Shown in pieces: positions 1 through 6,506 of a stretch of DNA of 64,000 bases. The notes below the pieces were generated by a model. The model made no database searches and was not told the DNA's origin. It saw nothing but the letters and a program-made list of their open reading frames with translations. Within the stretch, counting starts at the first letter, position 1. Each line of letters opens with the position of its first letter. This DNA comes from an uncultured Brevundimonas sp. (GTDB lineage: Bacteria; Pseudomonadota; Alphaproteobacteria; Caulobacterales; Caulobacteraceae): positions 1-64,000 of the forward strand of contig NZ_CALMZS010000211.1 of NCBI RefSeq assembly GCF_937870815.1, read 5' to 3'. A program made the position numbers and the translations under genes.

Positions 1-417
1 CTGTGGCTGGCCGCCGACGGCACGGTCAAGCCCTGGGACGGCGACATGGACGACTATGCCCGCTTCGTCCTCGACCGCGCCAAACAGGCGGCGGTGCGGC
101 CGAGCCAGATCAAGGAAGAAGCCGCCGGAAACGCCCCTCAGGCAGCGGGCGCCCGCGGCGCGAGCGATAGGGCCAACAAGAAGAAGTCCGGCCCGTCGCC
201 CTCGACCCTGCGCTACGCCGTACGGAAGGCCGAGGAGCGCGTCCTCGCCCTGACCACCGAACTGGCCCGCCTCGACGACGACATCGCCAACGCCTCGATC
301 GGCAACCCCAGGGCCCTCGAGGGCCTGACCCGCGCCCGGACCAAAACCCAGGCCGACCTCGACGCGGCGGAAGCCGCCTGGATGCAGGCCGAGGAAGCTC
401 TGGCGGAGGTGGGCTGA
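1..417 (+). CDS. ABC-F family ATPase, C-terminal part
   Basis: This is the last 138 codons of an ABC-F protein (Uup/EttA/ABCF3 group), whose start lies left of the window. The first visible residues, LWLAADGTVKPWDGDMDDY, match the segment that closes the second nucleotide-binding domain in this family. A lysine/proline-rich linker follows, then a C-terminal stretch of about 60 residues rich in Ala, Glu, Leu and Arg that would form the usual helical hairpin. ABC-F proteins are soluble twin-ATPase proteins that act on the ribosome or on DNA structure rather than in transport. The subgroup cannot be assigned from the tail alone. Confidence 0.8.
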   Translation: MWLAADGTVKPWDGDMDDYARFVLDRAKQAAVRPSQIKEEAAGNAPQAAGARGASDRANKKKSGPSPSTLRYAVRKAEERVLALTTELARLDDDIANASIGNPRALEGLTRARTKTQADLDAAEAAWMQAEEALAEVG

Positions 418-430
418 CCGGTGCGCCGTT

Positions 431-493
431 CCTTCCCCCCTTGCGGGGGAAGGTGGCCCGCGGAGCGGGTCGGATGGGGGGTGTGAGCACCGG
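431..493. repeat. Two-hairpin repeat arm A1, upstream of DUF559 gene
   Basis: This 63-bp arm begins with a hairpin (CCTTCCCCC / GGGGGAAGG) and continues with a second small palindrome (CCCGCGGAGCGGG) and a G-rich tail. The reverse complement of 863-925 matches it at 57 of 63 positions by my hand alignment. The two arms are inverted and bracket the DUF559 coding part. It ends 23 bp before the DUF559 start codon. Confidence 0.85.
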
Positions 494-516
494 CCGCTCC
501 CGGCTAAGCTCCACCC

Positions 517-1392
517 ATGGCCGTCCACCACGACCGCGCCTACGCCTCTGCGCGTCGCCAGCGCAAAACCCCGACCACCGCCGAAAAGGCGCTGTGGGCG
601 CTCGTCCGTGACCGACAGACCGACAACCTGCGCTTCCGCCGTCAGATGCCCATCGGTCCGTATGTCGCCGACTGCTGCTGCCCTTCGCTCAAGCTCGTGC
701 TCGAAGCCGACGGCGGCGTCCACGTACTGCGAGAGACCGAGGATCAGGCGCGGGACGACTGGCTTCGCTCCCAAGGCTTCGTCATCCTGCGCTTCCCGAA
801 CGAGACGATTCTTGTAAAGCTGAACACCGTCCTCGATGAGATCCGCGCCCATGCCGCCAAGACCGGGGAACACACCCCCCATCCGTCTCGCTCCGCGAGC
901 CACCTTCCCCCGCAAGGGGGGAAGGTGATCAGCATGACCCCGAAGCCGGAAATCTGGTTCTACCATCTGGAGCGCTCGAGGCTGGACCAGGTGCTGCCCG
1001 GCCTGCTGGAGAAGACCCGCGAACGGGGCTGGCGGGCGCTGGTCCGCGCCGCCGACGAACGGCTGCTCGAGGACATCGACGAGCGGCTGTGGACCTACCG
1101 GGACGACAGCTTCCTCGCCCACGGCGGCGACTCCGGGCCCGAGGCGGCGCGCCAGCCGATCGTGCTGACGCGGGGCGGCGAGAACCCGAACGGCGCTCAG
1201 GCGCTGTTCATCCTGGACGACGCAGAGCTTGGCGATACGAAAGGGTTCGATCGATGTTTCATCATCTTCGACGGCAGGGACGAGGCGGCCCTGGCCTCGG
1301 CCCGGGCGCGCTGGAAGACGCTGAAGGCCGCGGGCGCGAACCTGGCCTACTGGAGACAGTCTCCCGAGGGGCGCTGGGAAAAGGCGGCCTGA
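517..1392 (+). CDS. DUF559 endonuclease-like domain in one reading frame with DNA polymerase III chi subunit
   Basis: The 291-residue open frame holds two unrelated domains. Residues 1-118 are a DUF559 domain, a small fold related to Vsr/restriction-type nucleases, with the family signatures FRRQMPIGPYVADC and VLEADGGVH followed by RFPNE. Residues 119-139 are encoded by an inverted repeat arm (863-925). From residue 140 (ATG at 934) the protein is a DNA polymerase III chi subunit (EIWFYHLE...), so the frame crosses the repeat without a stop. Either the cell makes a fused protein, or two products arise from two starts. The DUF559 half is probably an acquired passenger; its role is unknown. Confidence 0.7.
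   Translation: MAVHHDRAYASARRQRKTPTTAEKALWALVRDRQTDNLRFRRQMPIGPYVADCCCPSLKLVLEADGGVHVLRETEDQARDDWLRSQGFVILRFPNETILVKLNTVLDEIRAHAAKTGEHTPHPSRSASHLPPQGGKVISMTPKPEIWFYHLERSRLDQVLPGLLEKTRERGWRALVRAADERLLEDIDERLWTYRDDSFLAHGGDSGPEAARQPIVLTRGGENPNGAQALFILDDAELGDTKGFDRCFIIFDGRDEAALASARARWKTLKAAGANLAYWRQSPEGRWEKAA
863..925. repeat. Two-hairpin repeat arm A2, inverted partner of A1
   Basis: This is the inverted partner of 431-493. It lies between the DUF559 domain and the HolC start codon and is read through in frame as a linker (GEHTPHPSRSASHLPPQGGK). Element A thus spans 431-925, about 495 bp, with 63-bp terminal inverted repeats around one gene. Confidence 0.85.
934..1392 (+). CDS. holC: DNA polymerase III subunit chi (alternative start of the fused ORF)
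   Basis: If translation begins at the ATG at 934, just downstream of repeat arm A2, the product is a 152-residue HolC, close to the usual alphaproteobacterial chi length of about 150. Chi joins the clamp loader to SSB at the replication fork. The visible features are the N-terminal strand EIWFYHLERSRLDQVLPGLL, the central RALVRAADER segment, and the C-terminal FDGRDEAALASARARWKTLK helix. A GGTG sequence in the repeat, 9 bp before the ATG, could act as a weak ribosome binding site. This is the likely ancestral gene before the DUF559 element arrived. Confidence 0.7.
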   Translation: MTPKPEIWFYHLERSRLDQVLPGLLEKTRERGWRALVRAADERLLEDIDERLWTYRDDSFLAHGGDSGPEAARQPIVLTRGGENPNGAQALFILDDAELGDTKGFDRCFIIFDGRDEAALASARARWKTLKAAGANLAYWRQSPEGRWEKAA

Positions 1393-1397
1393 TCGCC

Positions 1398-1703
1398 GTG
1401 CTGGCGCTGGCCGGCTGCGAAACGCCGGCCTCGGACGCGTCCGCGCCCCGGGCCGTGGAGGCGGCGCAGATGACCCAGCCGGTCGGGGTCCGCGCCGTCA
1501 GTCCCACCACCGACATGTGCGGGGCCGGCGAGCTGCAGTGGCTGGTCGGGAAACCGAAGACCGACATCCCCGTTCCGGTCGATGTCGTCAATCGCCGGGT
1601 CACCTGCACCACCTGCCCGGTGACCGAGGACTATTCGCCCCACCGTCTGAACATCTTCTTCAACGAACAGACGGAGATCATCGAGCAGGTCCGGTGCGGC
1701 TGA
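1398..1703 (+). CDS. I78-family peptidase inhibitor-like lipoprotein, copy 1
   Basis: This small protein carries the I78 inhibitor pattern: a Cys near the N-terminus of the domain (DMCGAGELQWLVGK), the central RVTCTTCPVTEDYSPHRLNI stretch and the terminal VRCG. I78 proteins of this type are periplasmic serine-protease inhibitors. The conventional GTG start at 1398 gives an unusually short leader before the lipobox LALAGC. Upstream in-frame CTG codons at 1374 and 1389 would lengthen it and overlap the end of holC, so the start is uncertain. It is the first of three tandem relatives and follows holC without a promoter-sized gap. Confidence 0.65.
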   Translation: MLALAGCETPASDASAPRAVEAAQMTQPVGVRAVSPTTDMCGAGELQWLVGKPKTDIPVPVDVVNRRVTCTTCPVTEDYSPHRLNIFFNEQTEIIEQVRCG

Positions 1704-1720
1704 AGCCAGGGGAGACGCCC

Positions 1721-2008
1721 ATGACCGTCCGCTTCACCGGCCTTGCCGCTGTCGGCCTCCTGGCCGCGGCCTGCGCCCCCGTCCCGGCCGCCGCCCCGGC
1801 GCCGGAAGCCGACCTGTCCCCGTGCCGGGCCGACCAGTACCTGGATTTCATCGGCCGCCACCGGTCGGAGCTGCCGCCCCGGCCGGCCGGGGAGGTCTGG
1901 CGCGTCACCTGCACCACCTGCCCCGTGACCATGGATTACAATCCGCGCCGCATGAACGTCCTTTATCAGGCGTCCAGCGGCGTGATCCGCGAAATCAAAT
2001 GCGGTTGA
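1721..2008 (+). CDS. I78-family peptidase inhibitor-like lipoprotein, copy 2
   Basis: The gene encodes 95 residues with a lipoprotein signal (MTVRFTGLAAVGLLAAACAP) and an I78 domain: CRADQYLDFIGRHRSELPP, then RVTCTTCPVTMDYNPRRMNV, then the IKCG end. The stretch around TCTTCPVT is nearly the same as in copy 1, and the shared extra cysteines are unusual for the family. A purine-rich ribosome site (CCAGGGGAGACG) precedes the ATG. Its stop overlaps the start of copy 3, so the three copies are probably one transcript. Confidence 0.75.
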   Translation: MTVRFTGLAAVGLLAAACAPVPAAAPAPEADLSPCRADQYLDFIGRHRSELPPRPAGEVWRVTCTTCPVTMDYNPRRMNVLYQASSGVIREIKCG

Positions 2009-2436
2009 GGACGCTGACGCCCATGGCCGGGGCGCTGATTCTGGCGGGCTGCGCCGAACGGGAGTCGTCGCCGGCCCCGGCGGATGCGGTTCCGGCGGAC
2101 GGGGCCCGGATGGACGGGGCCCGGATGGACGGGGCCCGGATGGACGGGGCCCGGATGGACGGGGCCCGGATGGACGGGGGACCGGCGGCGGCGCCGGCCG
2201 GTCCCCCGTCCGGGAACGGCGCGGCGGCCAGGCCGACCCCGGCCGACTCCTGCGGCGCCGCCGCACGCCAGGACTGGATCGGCCGCGCCCGCGCCGACCT
2301 GCCGTCGCCGCCGCCGGGAGCGGTCTGGCGGGTGTTCGAGACCGGCCAGCCGGTCACCCAGGACCTGCGCCCCGAGCGCCTCGACATCGAGATCGACCCC
2401 GGGCGCCAGGTCGTCGTCCGCCTTCGCTGCGGCTGA
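1999..2436 (+). CDS. I78-family peptidase inhibitor-like lipoprotein, copy 3, with pentapeptide repeat
   Basis: This 145-residue lipoprotein has a signal peptide ending ILAGC, then a low-complexity linker containing five identical GARMD repeats, then a degenerate I78 domain (SCGAAARQDWIGRARADLPS ... LRPERLDIEIDPG ... LRCG). The TCTTCPVT motif of copies 1 and 2 is replaced by ETGQPVTQDL, so the cysteine pair is lost. The start overlaps the stop of copy 2. The linker probably spaces the inhibitor away from the membrane. Copy number is likely to vary between strains. Confidence 0.7.
   Translation: MRLRTLTPMAGALILAGCAERESSPAPADAVPADGARMDGARMDGARMDGARMDGARMDGGPAAAPAGPPSGNGAAARPTPADSCGAAARQDWIGRARADLPSPPPGAVWRVFETGQPVTQDLRPERLDIEIDPGRQVVVRLRCG
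2101..2175 (+). repeat. Five perfect 15-bp tandem repeats inside I78 copy 3
   Basis: The unit GGGGCCCGGATGGAC occurs five times without a mismatch and is codon-aligned, giving Gly-Ala-Arg-Met-Asp each time. Gain or loss of a unit keeps the reading frame, so this is a candidate variable-number locus. Confidence 0.95.
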
Positions 2437-2448
2437 TCCGTCCGCCGG

Positions 2449-2575
2449 GATCGCCGATGTGACGGATGTAACGGATGTCCCGGGTCGATGTCGCGGGATT
2501 GTCTCGCATATAGCGACGGATTGTCCCGGTTGTCGCGAAGGATTGTCGCGCATGTCCCGGGTCGAACGGATCGAA
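2449..2575. repeat. Degenerate nonamer-like repeats (GATGTCGCG type)
   Basis: The 187 bp between the I78 gene and pepA are built largely from imperfect copies of a 9-11 bp unit close to GATGTCGCG / GATTGTCGCG, for example GATGTGACG, GATGTAACG, GATGTCCCG and GATTGTCTCG. A second stretch of the same kind lies at 13083-13165 on the other strand. No gene is visible here. Confidence 0.5.
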
Positions 2576-2581
2576 ATCGTC

Positions 2582-2611
2582 GTCCCGGCGGGCCGGAAGC
2601 CCGCCCGGGAC
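2582..2611 (-). terminator. Hairpin downstream of pepA
   Basis: A 12-13 bp stem (GTCCCGGCGGGC / GCCCGCCCGGGAC) with loop CGGAA lies 12 bp after the pepA stop codon. It has no clear T-run, so it may be a factor-assisted terminator or an RNA 3' end stabiliser. Confidence 0.45.
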
Positions 2612-2623
2612 TGGTCGAAATCG

Positions 2624-4099
2624 TCAGGCCTCGTAGCTGTCCGCCACCATCCGATCGAGGGTGCGGACCCCCCAGCCGACGGCCCCGTCCGGCACGGTCG
2701 GATTCTTGCTCTCCTTGATCCAGGCGGTGGGGGCGATGTCGATGTGCGCCCACGGCACGCCGTTGGTGAAGCGCTGCAGGAACAGGGCGGCGGTGATCGA
2801 GCCGCCGGCCCGGCCGTTGCCGGTGTTCTTCACGTCGGCGATCGGACTGTCGATGTGGCGCTCGTAGGCGTCCGGGATCGGCATGCGCCAGGCGTTTTCG
2901 CCGACCTTGGGCGCGGCGGCGAGGAAGTTGTTGGCCAGCTCGTCCGAGTTCGAGAACACCCCGGCGTATTCGAGGCCGAGGGCCACGATCATGGCCCCGG
3001 TCAGCGTGGCCAGGTCGAGCATGAATTTCGGCTTGAACCGCGCCTGGGCGTACCAGAGGCAGTCGGCCAGAACGAGGCGGCCCTCGGCGTCGGTGTTGAG
3101 CACCTCGACCGACTGGCCGGACAGCGACATGACCACGTCGCCGGGGCGCTGAGCCGCGCCGTCGGGCATGTTCTCGACCAGGCCCAGAACGCCGACGGCG
3201 TTGACCCGGGCCTTGCGGCCCGCCAGCGCGTGCATCAGTCCGGCCACGGCGGCGGCGCCGCCCATGTCCCACTTCATCTCCTCCATGCCGTCGGCCGGCT
3301 TGATGGAGATGCCGCCGGTGTCGAAACAGACGCCCTTGCCGACGAAGGCGATCGGCTGGTCGCCCTTCCGGCCGCCGTTCCATTTGAGGATGGCCACCTG
3401 GCTCTCGCGGACGCTGCCCTGGCCGACCGCGAGCAGGGTGCGGAAGCCGAGCTTTTCGAGCTCCTTCTCGCCGAGGATCTCGACTTCGAGGCCCAGTTTC
3501 TCGAGCCCCTTCACCCGCCGGGCGAACTCTTCCGGATAGAGGACATTGGCCGGCTCGCTGACCAGATCGCGCGAGAACTCGACGGCGTCCGCCACCGGGG
3601 CCAGCCGCTCGTAGGCGGCCTTGGCGGCCTTTACGTCGGCGGCGGCGACCTTGATCGTCTCGATGGACGGCGTCTTCTCCGGCTTCAGCGTGGTGCGGTA
3701 TTTCAGGAACCGGTAGGCGGCGAGGCGGGCGGCGAAGGCGGCCCGGGCGGCCTGGTCGGCGGACAGGTCGCGGGCGTCGATGGTCAGCGAAGCCGCGCCG
3801 GAAAGCTTGACCGCCTGGTAGGCGGCGCCGGCGGCGGTCTCCAGGGCCAGGTCGTCGAACCTGTCCGTCTCGCCCGCGCCGGTCAGGACCACGGTGCCGG
3901 CGTCGATCCCGACGGGCGCCGGGACGACCAGGGTGCTGTTCGACCCGCCCGTGAAGCGGCCGGCGCCCATGGCCCGGGCCAGGGCGCCTGACGTCGCCGC
4001 GTCGTGCTCGGCGCCCCGTCCCTGGAAAGTGCGGCCCTCGTGGACCAGGACGGCCAGCACCTCGGCTTCGCGGGTCGACGCGACGAACTCGATCTTCAT
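2624..4099 (-). CDS. pepA: Leucyl aminopeptidase (M17)
   Basis: The 491-residue protein is a cytosolic dinuclear-metal aminopeptidase of family M17, which forms hexamers and removes N-terminal residues from peptides. The C-terminal catalytic half shows GKGVCFDTGGISIKP (metal-binding Lys and Asp), then MKWDMGGAA, then the signature NTDAEGRLVLAD. The N-terminal third is the divergent macro-like domain. Length is normal for the family. It is transcribed away from lptF, and the 133-bp gap to lptF must hold divergent promoters. In E. coli the homologue also binds DNA; nothing here shows that. Confidence 0.95.
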   Translation of the reverse strand: MKIEFVASTREAEVLAVLVHEGRTFQGRGAEHDAATSGALARAMGAGRFTGGSNSTLVVPAPVGIDAGTVVLTGAGETDRFDDLALETAAGAAYQAVKLSGAASLTIDARDLSADQAARAAFAARLAAYRFLKYRTTLKPEKTPSIETIKVAAADVKAAKAAYERLAPVADAVEFSRDLVSEPANVLYPEEFARRVKGLEKLGLEVEILGEKELEKLGFRTLLAVGQGSVRESQVAILKWNGGRKGDQPIAFVGKGVCFDTGGISIKPADGMEEMKWDMGGAAAVAGLMHALAGRKARVNAVGVLGLVENMPDGAAQRPGDVVMSLSGQSVEVLNTDAEGRLVLADCLWYAQARFKPKFMLDLATLTGAMIVALGLEYAGVFSNSDELANNFLAAAPKVGENAWRMPIPDAYERHIDSPIADVKNTGNGRAGGSITAALFLQRFTNGVPWAHIDIAPTAWIKESKNPTVPDGAVGWGVRTLDRMVADSYEA

Positions 4100-4232
4100 A
4101 GGCTACTCCGGCCGGGACCGGCGTCCCGGGCATGCTTACAGGGGTCGCGTTCGGCGCCTGTCGCCGATGCGCGGGGATGTGTGTATTAGAGGCGTTCCAG
4201 CCGCCGCCTGCAACGGGCGATTTCCTCCGTTT

Positions 4233-5366
4233 ATGACGCTGATTCAAGGTTATCTTTTCCGACAGATCGCCCGACCTGTCGTCGGAGCGTGCGCCGCGCT
4301 GGCCGGAATCGGCATCCTCAGCCAGAGCCTCGATCAACTCGAGGTTATCGTCGAACGTGGCCAGAGCGTCTGGGTCATGGTCAAGCTGACCCTGCTGGCG
4401 GTTCCCCAGCTTCTGGCGGTGATCGTGCCCATCGGCCTGTTCGTCGGGGCCCTGGTCGCGCTGACCCGGCTTCAGCGCGAGCAGGAATTGACCGCTGTTT
4501 TCGCGTCGGGGGTGACCCGCTGGTCGGCGATTCGCCCGGCCGTCCGCATCGCCGTGATCGCGGCCCTGCTGACCCTCGTCGTCACCACCGTGCTGCAGCC
4601 CTGGGCGCAGCGGCGGGCCCGGGCCGAGGCCTTCACGGTCCGCACGGACATGGCCGCCCTGCTGGTCGAGGAGGGCCGGTTCGTGGAAGGGCCCGACGGC
4701 CTCACCGTCTATGTTCAGCAGATTGAGCAGAACGGCCTGCTGAAGAACATCTTCATCTACCAGGCCGAGAACGACCGGGTGACGACCTGGGACGCGGCCG
4801 AGGCCCGGTTCTCGCGCATCGACGGCGAGCCGATCCTGACCCTGATCGACGGGTCCTGGCAGCGCTACTCCCGCCGCGGCGTGCTCGAACACCTGTCGTT
4901 CGGACGCCAGGACGTGCCGCTCGGACGCTATTCCGAGGTGACGGACACGATCCGCTACAAGCCGGCGGATCTCTATCTGACCCAGCTGCTCGACCCGTCG
5001 CCCGGCGATCTGGAGCGGGTCGGCTCCGCCGGCGAGCTGCGCGCCGAGGCCCATTCCCGGCTGTCGGCCCCGTTGTACGCCCTGCTGGCCATGGCCATGG
5101 CGCTGTCGGCGATCCTCGGCGGCCAGTTCAGCCGCACCGGCTACAGCCTGCGCATCGCCCGCGTCGCCGCCGCCTTCCTGATCATCCGCATCGTCGGCTA
5201 CGGGATCGTGGCCGCGAGCGCCTGGAACGGCTGGCTCAACGTCTTCCAGTATCTGTTGCCCCTCGCGGCGACGGCGGTCTCCCTGCGCCTGCTGTTCCGG
5301 GCCCTGAAGCCGCGACGGCGGCGCGTCTGGCCGGCGCTCGAGCGGCTGAAGGCGAGGCTGGCTTGA
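4233..5366 (+). CDS. lptF: LPS export ABC transporter permease LptF
   Basis: LptF is one of the two inner-membrane permeases of the LptB2FG complex that pulls LPS out of the membrane. The 377-residue product starts MTLIQGYLFRQIARP, typical for LptF. It has membrane segments near residues 15-35, 55-75 and 100-120, a large periplasmic beta-jellyroll region (about 140-265) and three C-terminal membrane segments. The ATG at 4233 is preferred to upstream in-frame ATGs because only it fits family N-termini. It overlaps lptG by 4 bp. Some annotations call it YjgP/YjgQ. Confidence 0.93.
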   Translation: MTLIQGYLFRQIARPVVGACAALAGIGILSQSLDQLEVIVERGQSVWVMVKLTLLAVPQLLAVIVPIGLFVGALVALTRLQREQELTAVFASGVTRWSAIRPAVRIAVIAALLTLVVTTVLQPWAQRRARAEAFTVRTDMAALLVEEGRFVEGPDGLTVYVQQIEQNGLLKNIFIYQAENDRVTTWDAAEARFSRIDGEPILTLIDGSWQRYSRRGVLEHLSFGRQDVPLGRYSEVTDTIRYKPADLYLTQLLDPSPGDLERVGSAGELRAEAHSRLSAPLYALLAMAMALSAILGGQFSRTGYSLRIARVAAAFLIIRIVGYGIVAASAWNGWLNVFQYLLPLAATAVSLRLLFRALKPRRRRVWPALERLKARLA

Positions 5367-6469
5367 GCGCGCCGTCGCGGCTCCGGCTGGGCCGGATCGA
5401 GCGCTATGTGCTGGTTCAGCAGGCGCGCTCCCTCGCCGTCGCCCTCGGCGTGATCGCCGCCCTGATCATGCTGATCGATTTCGTCGAAATCTCCCGCGGG
5501 CTCGGCTCGGACGTGGACCTTTCGGGGATGCGCATCCTCGGCCTGATGCTGTTGAAGTCGCCCCAGGTCATTCTCCAACTGATGCCGTTCGTCTTCCTGT
5601 TCGGCACGCTGGCGGCCTTCGTCAGCCTGAACCGCCGCAGCGAGCTGATCGCCATGCGGGCGGCCGGACTGTCGGCCTGGCGGTTCGTGCTGCCGGCCGC
5701 CGGCGCGGCCTTCCTGTTCGGCGTCGTCACGGTCGCCGCGCTCGGCCCGCTGGCGGCCTCGGCCGACGGATTGTTCCAGCGCGAGCGGACCCGCCTGTCG
5801 GGCGCGACGACGCCGTCGGAGGCCGTGTGGATCCGCGAGGGCGACGACACCCGGCAGATGGTCATCCGCGCCGAACGGCAGGATCGCGCCAATGCGCGGC
5901 TGCTGGGCGTGACCTTCTTCATCTACGCCACCGACGGCGACGGCCACCGCACCTTCCGGGAACGTATCGACGCGCAGTCGGCCTCGCTGAGCGCGGGACG
6001 CTGGCGGCTGGTCGACGCGGTAGGGGCCCAGATCGGCCAACGCGCCGTGCGATACGAGACCCTGGACCTGCTTTCCAGCCTCGCCGACGACGAGGCCTTC
6101 GAGCGTTTCGCCCGACCTCAGTCGACATCGTTCTGGTCGCTTCCGGGCCAGATCGCCCGGGTCGAGGCGGCCGGGTTTTCCAGCACGGCGTACCGGCTGC
6201 GGCTGCAGCAGCTGCTCGCCACCCCGCTGATGTTCGCGGCCATGTCGATTCTCGCCGCAGCCTTCTCGCTGCGCCTGATGCGGCTGGGGGATCTGGCGCG
6301 CATGAGCCTGGCGGCCGTCGTGCTCGGCTTCGGCTTCTTTTTCGTCAACCAGGCCGCCTCGGCCTTCGGCTCGGCCGAGGTCATCCCGCCGTGGCTGGCC
6401 GCGTGGCTGCCGCCCTTGCTGACGGCGCTCGCCGCCTTCACCTTGCTGTTCTATACCGAAGACGGCTAA
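5363..6469 (+). CDS. lptG: LPS export ABC transporter permease LptG
   Basis: This 368-residue protein is the partner permease of LptF. The N-terminal IERYVLVQQ segment, three early membrane helices, a periplasmic jellyroll region and three C-terminal helices follow the YjgQ pattern. The start is TTG, and TTGA overlaps the lptF stop, a strong sign of translational coupling and equal output. LptB, the ATPase, is not in this window. The next gene, lptD, is the outer-membrane end of the same pathway. Confidence 0.92.
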   Translation: MSAPSRLRLGRIERYVLVQQARSLAVALGVIAALIMLIDFVEISRGLGSDVDLSGMRILGLMLLKSPQVILQLMPFVFLFGTLAAFVSLNRRSELIAMRAAGLSAWRFVLPAAGAAFLFGVVTVAALGPLAASADGLFQRERTRLSGATTPSEAVWIREGDDTRQMVIRAERQDRANARLLGVTFFIYATDGDGHRTFRERIDAQSASLSAGRWRLVDAVGAQIGQRAVRYETLDLLSSLADDEAFERFARPQSTSFWSLPGQIARVEAAGFSSTAYRLRLQQLLATPLMFAAMSILAAAFSLRLMRLGDLARMSLAAVVLGFGFFFVNQAASAFGSAEVIPPWLAAWLPPLLTALAAFTLLFYTEDG

Positions 6470-6506
6470 GCGAAGCCCCCGCCCGTCGTCCTTCGCCGTC
6501 CCTCGA

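Noticed and set aside
1995-5054. A 1019-codon open frame on the minus strand opposite lptF and in another frame across pepA
   Set aside because: It is antisense to lptF and out of frame with pepA, has low-complexity Arg/Pro/Gly composition and no domain; typical of long shadow frames in GC-rich DNA.
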